Below, one piece after another: positions 22,565-33,092 of a stretch of 64,000 nucleotides of DNA. The position numbers and the translations under genes are program-made. Below the pieces are notes generated by a model. The model made no database searches and was not told the DNA's origin. It worked only from the letters and a program-made list of their open reading frames with translations. Positions within the stretch are counted from its first letter, which is position 1. Each line of letters starts with the position of its first letter. Source of the DNA: Spodoptera frugiperda. Taxonomy: Eukaryota > Arthropoda > Insecta > Lepidoptera > Noctuidae. Location of the stretch: contig NC_064212.1 in NCBI RefSeq assembly GCF_023101765.2, forward strand, positions 2,232,001 to 2,296,000, read 5' to 3'.

Positions 22565-22852
22565 ATGACTTCAAATCAGCGCAAAGAAGACAATTTGTGC
22601 AGACCTGAAGGAAGCATTTTAGAACATGCTTCTAAACAGATTAATTATCACACCATTAACAAAAGCGTTGAGCAATCCAGACCATTAGTGTTTCAAGATA
22701 ATAATGGGGGTAGCAGCTGTAACTTCACAAATTATATTATAAATCTCTTCAACAATACAGATTTAACTACAGCTTGGCAACGGCCGCATTTAAAAAATAT
22801 AAAGACTGTTGTAACAAAAGGTTTGAGGAGAGAAGAATGTATTTTTTTTTAA
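22565..22852 (+). CDS. Unassigned coding-like frame, 95 codons
   Basis: I do not recognise this protein. It differs from the other chance frames in having mixed, non-homopolymeric composition and balanced codons over its first 75 residues, with segments such as EHASKQINYHTINKSVEQSR and SCNFTNYIINLFNNTDLTTA. The frame is open upstream only to a TGA 12 codons before the ATG, next to a possible CAG acceptor near 22541. The downstream part falls into a T tract, so it may be an exon, an old transposon ORF fragment, or chance. No membrane segment, signal peptide or catalytic motif is evident. No neighbour supports a role. Confidence 0.22.
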   Translation: MTSNQRKEDNLCRPEGSILEHASKQINYHTINKSVEQSRPLVFQDNNGGSSCNFTNYIINLFNNTDLTTAWQRPHLKNIKTVVTKGLRREECIFF

Positions 22853-24763
22853 ACGAAAATAAAATACGGAAAGTCTGGCGACGGCCAACTATCTGTCGTG
22901 GTCCAGTCGGATGTTCGTCCGAAATAGACCGAGTTTCGAGTTCGGCTATACAAGTCAAAGCGACAATCGTTAGGCATGCATTAGTATTATTTAGTTCGTC
23001 TTTTTGCCCGTCTGCTAGCCGTGTACCGATTGTTATTTATAGTATAATGAATTCGACTACCACCATGTGGTCTGTCCATTTCGCTTTTCGTCTGTAATCA
23101 GTTTTTTGTTGGCCATTACTTTTTCGTTAACGATCATTCACAGAGCTACTGGATAATCACTATGTAATATTGTGTGTGATTGATTTCGGAATTAAATTAT
23201 TGGAACGTTCAAGGCTAGAGAACGTTGGAACGAGACTCGATTTAAAATACAAAACATTGCAACCGAACCGTACGTGTGAAATCAAAGAAAATAGAGCCGT
23301 AGCGTATTTACTATATTTATAAACAGCTAATACTTTGTACAATAATATCCAACTAACTAAATAAGATGGATAAACTGAGAAAGTCACATGGCAGCACGTT
23401 TCTAGTTTTTTTCTGATAACAAAAAGAGAATGAACTCGAGACGAGAATAGATATGAAGTAGATGCTAGGAAAAATTTGCTTCGTCGCATAATAAGGCGAG
23501 AAGCACAAAGTACGTATGATTATACTAATGAATTTAGATGAGATGAAATAGGGGTTCTTTGCATATTTTGTGTGTTGTGAACATAAAGACTTTGATCATT
23601 ATACTGTACAAACAGTAGTCTATGTGCACTGACATTTCAATTCCCAACCAGACAACTACACCTGTCACCATCATTCAGTACCAGCCGTCCATTTAGCTAC
23701 ACTCTCACAGATTATTACTTAAATTTTATAGTTTTAATGCTTCGGAAGTAATCGAGCATGTTATTTACGCGAATTTTTGTCAACACACCAACTTTTTTTA
23801 CGAAAATATATGCTTGCAATAACCCAACACACGTGTCATAACTTTCTATTGTTTTATCAATAAAATGTCTCGCTGTAATTGCTGTAATTTGCAATCTCGT
23901 TATTCTACTCCAATTACACAAATCTTCCGAGTAAACAATTGTAAGCAAATAACACGATCCTATTCACTACGAAAAAATAATAAAAATAATTTGGCATTAA
24001 GCCCGTCACAAAATTACAAGGAGAATTAAAATAATAATAAAATCGAGGACAAACACTATAGTATAGAGTTACGAAAAAAAAACAATACAACATACATGTA
24101 GGTTTTAATCTGTTTTAATTTTACATTCCAATTACTGGTGAGTTTTAAATCCAATTTTATGGAATTGAATATAGAACATGGAACGAAAACAAAATTAAAT
24201 TATCCGACAGTTGGAGTAGCCGCGTTTGAGTTTCGAATCAAAATTATTCAAATAAGAAATGGCGGGCAAGGAGACGTCAAAGATTGGTATCGTCATTAAT
24301 TTAATTATTTATCGTAACATAGCATTTGTAAACCTTAACTTGGATTTTATACAATTCTCTAAGTCCGAGACGCAAATTTGAACCGACCCCGTGGAGATAC
24401 GGCGTTAATATTTTATGAACAAAACTTTCGGGTTCACGAATGAATATTCTATAGCTGTCATTATACATTGATGTTTTTGGGTTAAAAAATAAACATTCGT
24501 AAATTCGTGTTATCGTTTGCGGTGAATTAGAAAATTCATGATAAGTAATTCTGTGTGATTTTAATCTGAGGTTTTACACGTTTTTCTTATAACATTACAC
24601 TTAGTACCCACGAGGAATATTGAAAAGACTTGTCACAGTTTTCCTATCACAATATTTTCAAATGTCAGCTTTTTCAGTTAGTTATTTTTATTAACACAAA
24701 TATAGATATATTTTCTATAAAACTATCCCTATTCAACAAATAAAACCAAAGCTTCGTACTCAC
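22853..24763. other. Interval left of candidate first exon
   Basis: A somewhat CpG-richer stretch at about 22865-22980 (GGCGACGGCC, CGTCCGAAATAGACCGAG) and otherwise AT-rich. If the exon at 24764-25019 is real, this is the start of its intron. Frames at 22774-23097, 23160-23489 (-) and 23715-23948 (-) have no recognisable domains. Confidence 0.4.
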
Positions 24764-25019
24764 TTTTAAATAGATGTAACACGAAAAAGAAATTAATCCG
24801 TTCAGCCGCTCCTGTTGCTAGAAGCACACAATTCTAAAACCACAGTACAATTTCAAACAAATTAATCAACGCCACACATCAACTGAACATTAACAATAGC
24901 AGAACGCGATATCAACGTCTTTTCTTAGAATATTGCGATTTTAAATCGTACGTAAAATTTTCGCGGGAAACAGAGAGCGCGCGACAGCGTCCTGACACTG
25001 CGACGTTCAAAACACGACT
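24764..25019 (-). other. Candidate non-coding first exon, minus strand
   Basis: Read leftward from 25019, this CpG-rich stretch starts at a perfect initiator and ends at a strong 5' splice site, TTTAAAA|GTGAGTACG, with the intron beginning at 24763. The 256-nt segment has only short upstream-type ORFs (for example ATG-TTC-AGT-TGA), so it would be 5' UTR. The region around 24950-25090 contrasts with its AT-rich surroundings (GCGCGCGACAGCG, GGTGGCGGGAGAGCGAG). Evidence is structural only: promoter elements, base composition and donor. No protein is encoded. Alternatives are chance coincidence of short motifs or an enhancer. Confidence 0.35.
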
Positions 25020-25021
25020 GA
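24987..25021 (-). promoter_or_regulatory. Inr + DPE core promoter candidate
   Basis: The minus-strand initiator TCAGTC lies at 25021-25016 with A+1 at 25019. At the obligatory spacing of +28 to +33 (24992-24987) is GGACGC, matching the DPE consensus RGWYVT at five of six positions. Correct Inr-DPE spacing is characteristic of TATA-less insect promoters. A plus-strand Inr match TCAGTT (A+1 at 25034) lies 15 bp away with a weaker DPE. Confidence 0.4.
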
Positions 25022-26177
25022 GCGAAAATCATCAGTTCACCTGCAATGCGTGCGCTGATCGGTGGCGGGAGAGCGAGAGGGGGTTATTGAAGATAGTTGA
25101 AGAAAGAGCAGGATGTACGATACACGTGCTTCGGTACCTACGGAGGGGGGTAGAAGCAGTTTTGAGGAAAGGGGCGAGTTTGTACAAAGCTGCGAATGAA
25201 TAGGGATGTATTTTGCATTATGAAGACTGGGACAATAGCCTGAATTATAACTTTTGTTCGTGAGGAAACTCGATGTGACATTTTCGTTGCTACTATCTCG
25301 TTACGTTAATGAAGTTAAGGCCTTTTAATGTAAATGGGGGCGATCGCTTGAGATTAGTTACGGGGCGAAAAAGTTTTTAATATTTTTACGCTTTTTTATC
25401 GTCTCAGATAAAAGGAAAACATGTTTACGTGGAAAATCGGTTTATAATTTTCTTTTTACGGTTTTTCTTTTTTGAAGAAGTTTCAACTTTATTGTTGGCT
25501 TTGTAGGGTGCATTTTTTGTTTGGTTTAGTTGTATAAGGTAAGTTTTCTTTGATTGTTCGAATCGAAAGACGATCCCGAGTAAACGTAACCATAGTAAAG
25601 AAAACCGTTATGAATTTATGGTATCATTCATATGATATAGGTATAACAATTATGTGGAAAAGTCTACCACTTGACTCGTAAAAAATTAAAAAAAAACACT
25701 TAAGGCATTTTCATTTAACAAAAATAATAAGATACCAATTTTTATTATAAAATCCCACCACTTACTCTCTGAAAGATTCAATCAAACACTAGATAATAAA
25801 AAATAACAAAATTCTCCAAACATGGCTACATTTCCAAAAAACCGTTTTTACTAGTTTAATCTCAATAAAGACACCCTCTTCATCTTTTGACTGTCAAAAC
25901 GGCCCCCTTAACCCTCTTTAACCACAAAATTCACCAACTTCGAAATGGTAGGACAGCTCAAATCTAATTTTGTTAACGTTAACAACAGAATCGTGCCTTG
26001 GTTAATCATAGGCTCATTAAAACCCAGAAACGTCAACTTCTGCCAATGCGGAAGACTTGATTGACATTTTTATTTCGTTAATTCTTACATACCTACAATA
26101 TAAAGGGTTTTTGTTGAAATCTAATGTATAGAATGACCTATTTTTGTAGCAAGAATGAAGTCAAGTCTTTTATATCT
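25020..26177. other. Region upstream of candidate promoter
   Basis: The first 150 bp are purine- and CpG-rich (GGGAGAGCGAGAGGGGG, GGAGGGGGGTAGAAG). The rest is AT-rich. No repeat family identified. Confidence 0.45.
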
Positions 26178-26447
26178 ATACTAATATATAAAGCTAAAGA
26201 GTTTGTTTGAAACCCAAACTTTCCTTTTTTTTATAACGTTGCCCCAAACTAGGATTTTCTCCTGTGTCGTGGACATTTGTTTGTTTGAACGGAAAATCTC
26301 TGGAACTACTTTCTAGCCTCATCTGAATAGTTCTTTTTGTGTTGGATAGTACATTTATCGAAGAAGTCTATAAACTATATAAAACATCCCGCTATGACCA
26401 ATAGGAACCGAGCAGAGCGGGTGAAACCGCGGAGAAGTAGCTAGTCA
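26178..26447 (+). repeat. Dispersed insect repeat with a nested SINE-2 fragment
   Basis: The outer element has ACTAATATATAAAGC at the left, AATCTCTGGAACTACTTTC in the middle and GGGTGAAACCGCGGAGAAG then TAGCTAGTC at the right, a common arthropod dispersed repeat layout. It is split by a reverse SINE-2 3' end (T tract, CGTTGCCCCAAACTAGG, TTTTCTCCTGTGTCGTGG) at about 26216-26270. TTTGTTTGAA occurs on both sides as a likely target duplication. Confidence 0.55.
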
Positions 26448-26735
26448 GATATAATTGAGAAAAGAACCATAAATATGGACAGTTTCATACGAATACATAC
26501 TACTATTTTTATTCTTATACAAGATATACTACCTAGAACAACTTAAGCACTATATTATTAAATGTAAATCTAAGTGCAATATCTAATGACATAGGATTAT
26601 TGTATAAATATTTATATACAAGATTACGTGATGGTTTTTCCTAAAGGAAAAATAGGTATATAATACCTTGTCTGGTATTACCTAGGTGATTTCAACGACG
26701 GCGTAATTATTTGACGAATATCAATGCACGGATGT

Positions 26736-27024
26736 GTATGTATCGTCACGCCTTTTATACTCAAAGGGGTAGGCAGAGGTGCACATTACGGCACGTAATG
26801 CTACTATACAAATTATACAGTATACAGTTATACACCCACTTTTCACCATTTGCATTATAAGTCCCTTGTAATAGCGGGCAAGCCTATTAGCATATTCAGA
26901 CTTCGTGCAACTACTGAGCAAATGTCAAAAAGCTGAAAAAATCCCAGTAATACTTTGCCCAACCCGGGAATCGAACACGAGACCCCTTGTCGCACTTGCG
27001 ACTCGACCAACAAGGCAGTCTTAT
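26736..27024 (-). mobile_element. SINE-1 copy, near full length
   Basis: In reverse: tail CGTCACGCCTTTTATACTC, GGGGTAGGCAGAGGTGCAC and ATTACGGCACGTAATG; body ACTTCGTGCAACTACTGAGC; head AACCCGGGAATCGAACACG (B box) and GACTCGACCAACAAGGCAGT (A box). A Pol III-type tRNA-like head with LINE-like tail. The orientation matches 38512-38790. Confidence 0.8.
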
Positions 27025-27416
27025 CAGTAGGTATTTCTATTTGAATTATATATATAAATACATAAGATTTATCCGCCTATTGTACTTTTGTATTCATGAT
27101 ACATTATTATTTATATTTTTACATATTATATGCATTATACTACACCTGCTATATATTGGATTTCCAATTGTTTATGTATGTATGTATTTATAGACCTAAT
27201 CTAATACTTGGCGGTATATAAAAGGTAAAATTGTGGGTTTTTAGGTACATTTAAGTCGGTTTTACCTTGTCTGCTAATTAAATTGATGCATAAATATGAT
27301 TGAACTTAGGTATGTAATACTGTTTGAAAGGTAATGTTAGATGTAATATCAAAATGGGTAATAATTACATTTATTGAATGAGGTAGCCTAATTGGTTAAG
27401 TGCATTCTATTCTTAG
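27025..27416. other. Interval with no recognised feature
   Basis: Very AT-rich, with TATATATAAATACATAAG-type sequence. The frame at 26987-27193 overlaps the SINE head and is chance. Confidence 0.5.
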
Positions 27417-27605
27417 GATGACTTATACCCTGATCCGGAGCTGCGGACTACCTAGCGGGTTTACCGGGGCTCCGGCTCGAAAAGCAGGAGTAGGAACGGG
27501 GTGAATTTTAGTCAGTAAGAGTCTGACACTCCCTCTCGCCTCGCCCAAGGCGAGATAAGTCATTGGATGATTTTCCTCCTTTAAAAAAAGAAGATGACTA
27601 ATACC
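27417..27605 (+). mobile_element. R1-tail copy with target-site duplication
   Basis: The insert (27430-27592) starts CTGATCCGGAGCTGCGG and ends CCTTTAAAAAAAG. It is flanked by GATGACTTATACC (27417-27429) and GATGACTAATACC (27593-27605), a 13-bp duplication with one mismatch. This confirms that the short form is an independently retrotransposed unit. It is the best-preserved short copy. Confidence 0.88.
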
Positions 27606-27610
27606 AGTTA

Positions 27611-27755
27611 CTTTTTTGAGGGAGGAATATCATCTAGTGACTTCTTCCGCCATAAGTGTGGCGAGAGGGAGTGTCACACTCTCACCACTGACTGACTAAA
27701 AACCACCCCGTTCCTACTCCTGCCTGAGCTCAAGAGCCGTGGTAAGCCCGCTAGG
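27611..27755 (-). mobile_element. R1-tail copy, tail-to-tail with the previous one
   Basis: A T tract, GAGGGAGGAATATCATC, GCGAGAGGGAGTGTCACACTC, ACTGACTAAAAACCACCCCG and AAGCCCGCTAGG. Its A-tail faces the A-tail of the 27430 copy, only about 18 bp away. Confidence 0.8.
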
Positions 27756-28079
27756 ACCACCTCCGAAGGTAATTACTAAGGCTAAGGTGCATTCGAAGCT
27801 CCATTCGAAGTTAAATTTTGAGCGAGTACCTAGGTTCACGGAGAAACAGACTGACAGACGATTCAATTTGACGCTTCAAAAGTGCCTAATAAAAGGAGTA
27901 ATTGAAATAAATGCTTTGCTTGAAATAAATAAGTGCACGCTTTCAATGTAAAACCAACTTTTCACTAGTTATAATAAGAATCGCATGTAATACACTAATG
28001 CAATTACAATACGTATACAACTCCAAACTCCATGCTGTAATTAAGATTTTTCAAATACCTGTTTGAAAAACACCAATAT
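27756..28079. other. Interval with no recognised feature
   Basis: AT-rich sequence between the R1-tail and a degenerate SINE-1 head. Contains a short local repeat GCATTCGAAGCTCCATTCG. Confidence 0.45.
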
Positions 28080-28142
28080 TTCTTTGCCTAATCTCAAGAA
28101 CCGAGACCAAAGACCCCTTGACCATCGAAGCAGTCAACTTCA
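28080..28142 (-). mobile_element. Degenerate SINE-1 head
   Basis: CTTTGCCTAATCTCAAGAAC, CGAGACCAAAGACCCCTTG and ACCATCGAAGCAGTCAA follow the reverse SINE-1 head with many substitutions and deletions. Confidence 0.5.
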
Positions 28143-28477
28143 AAGAATGTAAAGCATATATCGCTCCTTGATTATGACATTAATGATGAATGATACCAGA
28201 TCGGTTCGTGCACGACATGGGAACTCCATATTTGTAACAAAAGGAATTATTTTACACACCGCTGGGCTTAAACAATTAACTTCACTTTTGATTGACGTCG
28301 GTAAAACGAAGTAATGTAATTATGGAAGCATTTGAGTTCAAACTATGAATCGTGAATTAATTTTCTTTGTTAGATTGAGAATTCTGGATTTATGCGGTTT
28401 TTTAAAGATGTTTTGATTGATTTATGATCTGTGAACTTGTGAAAGGTAGGTTTGCGATTGACTTTTTCAACAGAGCA

Positions 28478-28612
28478 AAAAGTAGTACTCCACACTAGGT
28501 TTTTCACATGTGTCGTGTGTCGTGGGTGCGTTTACAAACATATAGGTTCACATACCACACATGACACTCAAACCCGAAACAACAATTTGTGGATCACACG
28601 AACAGCAGTCAT
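28478..28612 (-). mobile_element. SINE-2 copy (reverse, 5' truncated)
   Basis: CCACACTAGGTTTTTCACATGTGTCGTG, GTGGGTGCGTTTACAAACAT, CATGACACTCAAACCCG and AACAACAATTTGTGGATCACAC are the reverse of the SINE-2 body. The tRNA-like head is missing. Confidence 0.75.
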
Positions 28613-29093
28613 CACTATCATTGCTTACAAAAATTAACCACATAAGTATGACCATTCAACCAGAAAAAACACACCACAAAACGTTTTTTACAATACACCA
28701 TAAAACAACATCCCTACTTGTATAAAAATTACAATTATTTTTGCTAATACAACCGTGACTAATATGGCCGCTGCCTAGCCGTTAATCCATCAACTTTTTG
28801 ACAGTCCACGATACGATCGCAACTTGTAAATTGGAATGTAAACATTATGGATCGCATGCCATTGTGGGGGGAGGGGGTGAGCAGATATGGTTGTAGTGGA
28901 GATTTCAATTTTGCTAATGTTTTGTGACGAGGTTTTGTTTGGAAGATTAATATAGGTCTCTGTGATTGAAAGGTATCGGTGATTTTTAATTAAGTAATGC
29001 TGAGAAAAGATAGTGAAGATTTTTAATGTGACAACAAAGTGAGTTATACCTACTTTGCTGTATTAAAAAATCACGCCACACATCCTTATAACT
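28613..29093. other. Interval with no recognised gene
   Basis: AT-rich flank, then ATATGGCCGCTGCCTAGCCG near 28765 and a G run GTGGGGGGAGGGGGTGAG near 28863. No promoter arrangement could be supported. Confidence 0.45.
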
Positions 29094-29266
29094 TACTAGC
29101 TTCTGCCTGCTCGCCGGCATTCCCGTAGGATAAGTATCCTGTATATTACCGAAATCAGCTCATACCCTGTCTGTATACCAAAACTTCATCAAAATCCTTG
29201 CAGAAGTTTCAGCGTCATTGACGGACAAAAATCCAAACAACTTAAAATATTATTAGTGTGATTAAT
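29094..29266 (+). mobile_element. RTE-like LINE tail
   Basis: CTAGCTTCTGCCTGCTCGCC, AAGTATCCTGTATATTACC, CAGCTCATACCCTGTCTGTA, TCATCAAAATCC, TTTCAGCGTCATTGACGGAC and TATTAGTGTGAT occur in the same order at 39243 and 60715. Non-coding 3' end only. Confidence 0.65.
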
Positions 29267-29618
29267 TCCCACCTAAAACACTAAAAACTTACAATTTAAT
29301 ACAAAGAAAAAGTCTACCAAACCTGTACTAACACCAATCACCACAAAAACTTCTTAACCCGGACACAAAAACAATTTGCCGATTGTACCTACGTACTTAA
29401 AAAACTATTAAAATTACAACAGCGAAACAGTGATGATTTTAACAGTAAGTGCTAGTACAAGACCGTTAAAATAATTACACTTGAAACGGGCCAAGGTTAT
29501 CCATTGTGTGTCGCTTTGGATGTTTTTTCCCATTAATTTTGGCCAGCCAAGGCTCTTCAGCTTAATGAATATTTAAGAAATTATATTACTATGTTTTCGT
29601 TCTGTTTTGTTCAGTAAG

Positions 29619-29760
29619 CTTAGTATGAGTTTGCTTTACGTTGACAGTAATCGAAACGCGTTCTGCGCTCTGATTGGCTGGCTTGAATAAACCAACCAAT
29701 CAGAGCGCCGAACACGGTTTCGTTTCGATTACTTTAAACGTAAAGCAAACTTGTACTAAG
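29619..29760. repeat. Fold-back family H, copy 1 (CCAAT hairpin)
   Basis: 142 bp from CTTAGTATGAGTTTGCTTTA to GTAAAGCAAACTTGTACTAAG. The arms are complementary over almost the full length (GCGCTCTGATTGG and CCAATCAGAGCGC near the loop). GGGTACAG follows the right end in all three copies (34280, 36482). No coding capacity. Confidence 0.85.
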
Positions 29761-31034
29761 GGTACAGTACTGAATGGTGTTAATTGAAAGTTTTGGTTTG
29801 TATTTTCCTTAGTTTAAACGCTGAAAGACATTCTAGAATTTATGTAAAGTTTTTTTTATTTAAACCTTTATCATCGGATACACATAATATTTACTTTTCC
29901 AAAAAAAGGTGATAAACCCAAAATTATTATTTAATCACGATAAAAATATATGTCGGATCGGAAAACGTAGATCAGGTTAATCCAGGGATAATTTGATTGT
30001 GCGTACGTACAGAGATAGTGCCGATATGACGAGACGTCATAAAACTTATCATTCGCTTCTGCGTCCCGATACGGTTTATGCACCTATCATTATTGAGTTA
30101 ATAATACGCTAAGTGTATAGTGACGTCATTCTTAATACAAATAACCTGCCTTTAATTAGGATATCTGCTGTATCGGTATTTGCCGATACATCCACGCACC
30201 AAACAACAATTTCGTCGGCTTATTGCAAGAAGTCATTATGTGACATATCCACTATCCTGAGATAAACGGTATTTTAGTTTTATTTAGATATTGTGTGGTT
30301 GTTGATTTGCCCAAATTATCCTAAATATAACTACGTTGATAAAAATTGTTTTTGCAGTTTATAGAATGTGTCAAAATAAGTTCACTTTATTTAAAAACGT
30401 ATTAAGTGATTTTTTTGCATTTAATGATTTCTTACAATATATATTTGTTACATGCGAGAAGTAATCCTGCAATAGTCTGTCGTCTACTGCACTAATCGTG
30501 CTGTTAAACTTTATGCTTGTTAAACTTCCAAAAGATCGGCAGAGCACTTCTCTATCATGTGTTTTTCTTTCTGTTTTATCAGCCATTACCGTCTCATTAC
30601 AGGGAATAACCTATGTGTTATGTGATAATTTTTATGTTGAGCATGCGAGCAATACGCATTCAATAACAGGTAATGTCTACAATAATACGCCACTATTACG
30701 TACGGCGTATCGCCAGAAGGAAAACCAAAATTAAACAACGGAATTTCTTAACAAAATAATGTTTTCCACGTAATATTACAATGTTCATTAGCGTGAAATG
30801 TCAATCATTTTAACTTCAATGCCATCAAAATCTCGGCCGAGATTGTCGGATTACAAAACTTACATCAGTCAACGAAAGTAAAACCTGGCACGTATTAATG
30901 TGGCTATTATGCTAATGTTGACCCACCGTGACAGGTCGGAAGCGTGTCGTACAGAAAAAAAACATTGAGTCCTACTTTATACAGGCAACAACAAAAGTGT
31001 GAAGTCCTTTAGGGTTTGTAGGTATAATTAAATT
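29761..31034. other. Interval with no recognised gene
   Basis: Contains TGACGAGACGTCATAAAAC near 30030 and TAGTGACGTCATTC near 30118, both CRE-like, plus ATCGGTATTTGCCGATACAT, a short palindrome near 30174. The frame at 30498-30734 overlaps a minus-strand frame and has no recognisable domain. Confidence 0.45.
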
Positions 31035-31133
31035 AATTGAACTTTCAATCGTAGGCAAAATTAGTATGATCCATTAACAGAGCATAAAATAAATTGAACT
31101 TTTAATCGTAGACAAAATTAGTATGATCCATTA
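31035..31133. repeat. Local tandem duplication, period 57 bp
   Basis: A 42-nt block AATTGAACTTTCAATCGTAG...GATCCATTA at 31035-31076 repeats at 31092-31133 with two mismatches. Confidence 0.85.
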
Positions 31134-31147
31134 TTTAGTATATTTAT

Positions 31148-31345
31148 TGACTGCACGGTTGGTGCGGTGGACAACCGGCTGTCGCGCAACGTGTAGCGGG
31201 CTCGTTCGAGGAGCAACTCTTTGTGTGATCCAAAATTGTTGTTTCAGGTGTGTGTCATGTATATGTGAACTTGAATGTTTATAACCGCACCAACAAAACA
31301 GGTGACAAACATAGTGTGGGGCAACGTTTAAAAGAAAGAAAGAAT
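31148..31345 (+). mobile_element. SINE-2 copy, full length
   Basis: Head GACTGCACGGTTGGTGCGG, then CGGCTGTCGCGCAACG, a B-box-like GGCTCGTTCGAGGAG, body CAAAATTGTTGTTTCAGG and end CATAGTGTGGGGCAACG with the tail AAAGAAAGAAAG. The most complete copy here and a useful reference for the family. Confidence 0.8.
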
Positions 31346-31981
31346 AATAATTATATTTATCAAAATTTCAGTGACGGTTCACAAACTTCATTACTGCGAA
31401 AAATTTAATTATTTACATACTTTAACACACATACGAGAACAAATTAACAAAAATAATAAAATATAAACAGATGTTTGTTAAAGGCAAGGTTGGTGAATAC
31501 TTTTGTACAGGGTTGTATCACAAAGCTGGCGTATTACGTCCCGTCGTATTATTATAATAGTAATTTGCGTAGCGTGCGTAGTGAAAGAGAAAATTTGTAA
31601 TGACGGTCATTATGTAATATGTTTGAGTGGTTCAAAATTTACTGCAGGGAATTAGGGTTGTAGGGCGGATTATCTGCTTTATAGACATGCAAATAAAATT
31701 ATGGAAAAAAGGACAAAACAGGGGCTGCAGGAACATAATATGCTATGTTTTTTTATAGTGAATTTTAAGACATCAGCCTTATTGGGTAATGAGATAAGAT
31801 TCTTATGCATATGTGATACTAATAATAGCAGATAATAGTTTTGTTATTGGTTTTGCTAATCCAATGTGGTTAGATTGATAGACTAATAGTTGCTGGTTAT
31901 TCAAAGAGACAGATTGGAATTTACAATTGATTTCACACTTTAAGCGGCGACGTTTTACGACCAAATTATAAATCCAGAAGG
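31346..31981. other. Interval with no recognised feature
   Basis: AT-rich and non-coding. A patch TTGCGTAGCGTGCGTAGTG near 31563 is the only CpG-richer segment. Confidence 0.45.
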
Positions 31982-32169
31982 ATAATTCACGAAACTGAGC
32001 GGACTACCTAGCGGGTTACCGCGGCTCCGGCTCAAAAAGCAGGAGTAGGAACGGGGTGATTTGTAGTCAGTAAGAGTCTGACACTCCCTCTCACCTCACC
32101 CAAGGCTTGAGAAGACATTAGATGATTTATCCCCCTCGAACAAAAAAAAAGAATAATAATTCACACAAC
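31982..32169 (+). mobile_element. R1-tail copy with target-site duplication
   Basis: The insert 31996-32155 starts at GAGCGGACTACC and ends at CGAACAAAAAAAAA. It is flanked by ATAATTCACGAAAC (31982-31995) and ATAATTCACACAAC (32156-32169), 12 of 14 identical. It is truncated about seven bases inside the common start. Confidence 0.8.
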
Positions 32170-32469
32170 ATTAATAATCACTGTCCATATTTTAAGATGA
32201 TTCACACAATACAACAATATCTGTACAAAAAACAGACAGAAACAAAACTTAATTGCTATAATAATTGTTTCCTTTGCAAATGTACAAGGTGTACTTATTA
32301 AGCATTGATACAGATCTGCGGTTAGAACAATGCAAGGACGTTCTTGAGGATTTTTTTAATCACAGGAAAACGGATTCATATTAAAAACGTTACAACAGGT
32401 CAGTTTCTTTAAGGATTTCTGTAATATATTATATTTTTTATTGAAGATTGTAAATTAAATATTTATTTT

Positions 32470-32690
32470 GTAGCTGTGCGAGTAAGATGTGCTATGAAGA
32501 TGCGCCGCCGCCAAGTAGCTATGCGAGGAAGATGCGTTGGAGTATGCGATGTATCGATAGTACGCAAACGATCCATAGTACGCATCTTTCCATATAAAAA
32601 ACATAGCTTAGCTGAGTCCGTTTCCACCAGTGTCAAACGCATCCACAGCAACGTAGCATAGCACATGGTAGAAAAGCATCTTTACTTAAG
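32470..32690. repeat. GATGCG-rich imperfect fold-back
   Basis: AAGATGCG occurs twice on the left (near 32499 and 32531), and its reverse CGCATC occurs twice on the right (near 32581 and 32638). GTGCTATG on the left faces CATAGCAC on the right. Overlapping frames on both strands (32463-32666 and 32476-32661) are a by-product of this symmetry. Confidence 0.4.
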
Positions 32691-33092
32691 ATTGTAAATT
32701 TGTTTTGTAACGTAATGGATGGCGTATTATTATAATAATACGAAGTAAATATGAAGTGCGTATTATTGTGTAAAAGGGACTGGAAAGCCAGATGCGGCTT
32801 TGATTTATAGGTCGGGCAAATATTTGTAATTTCAACTTTAAATATCTACTATTTTGCTTATAACAATAAAACTGAAATAAAAGAGTTGTTTTCAGATATT
32901 TCATACTTATATATAATTATTTATTTACAATTATAACGAAAAGATTTCGACCGTGACACACTGACACAGTTTGAAGACCTTAAATGCATCTAAGTGATTT
33001 AACTAAACGATGACGCATTTACAGAAGGCAATTAGATGGTCTAATGTCCATTTTCAAAAACCTATCTGTTTGTATGTCGTAGTGTAAACAAA

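Noticed and set aside
24259..24381. 40-codon frame starting ATGGCGGGCAAGG
   Set aside because: Good-looking start but too short, no domain and no splice donor at its end.
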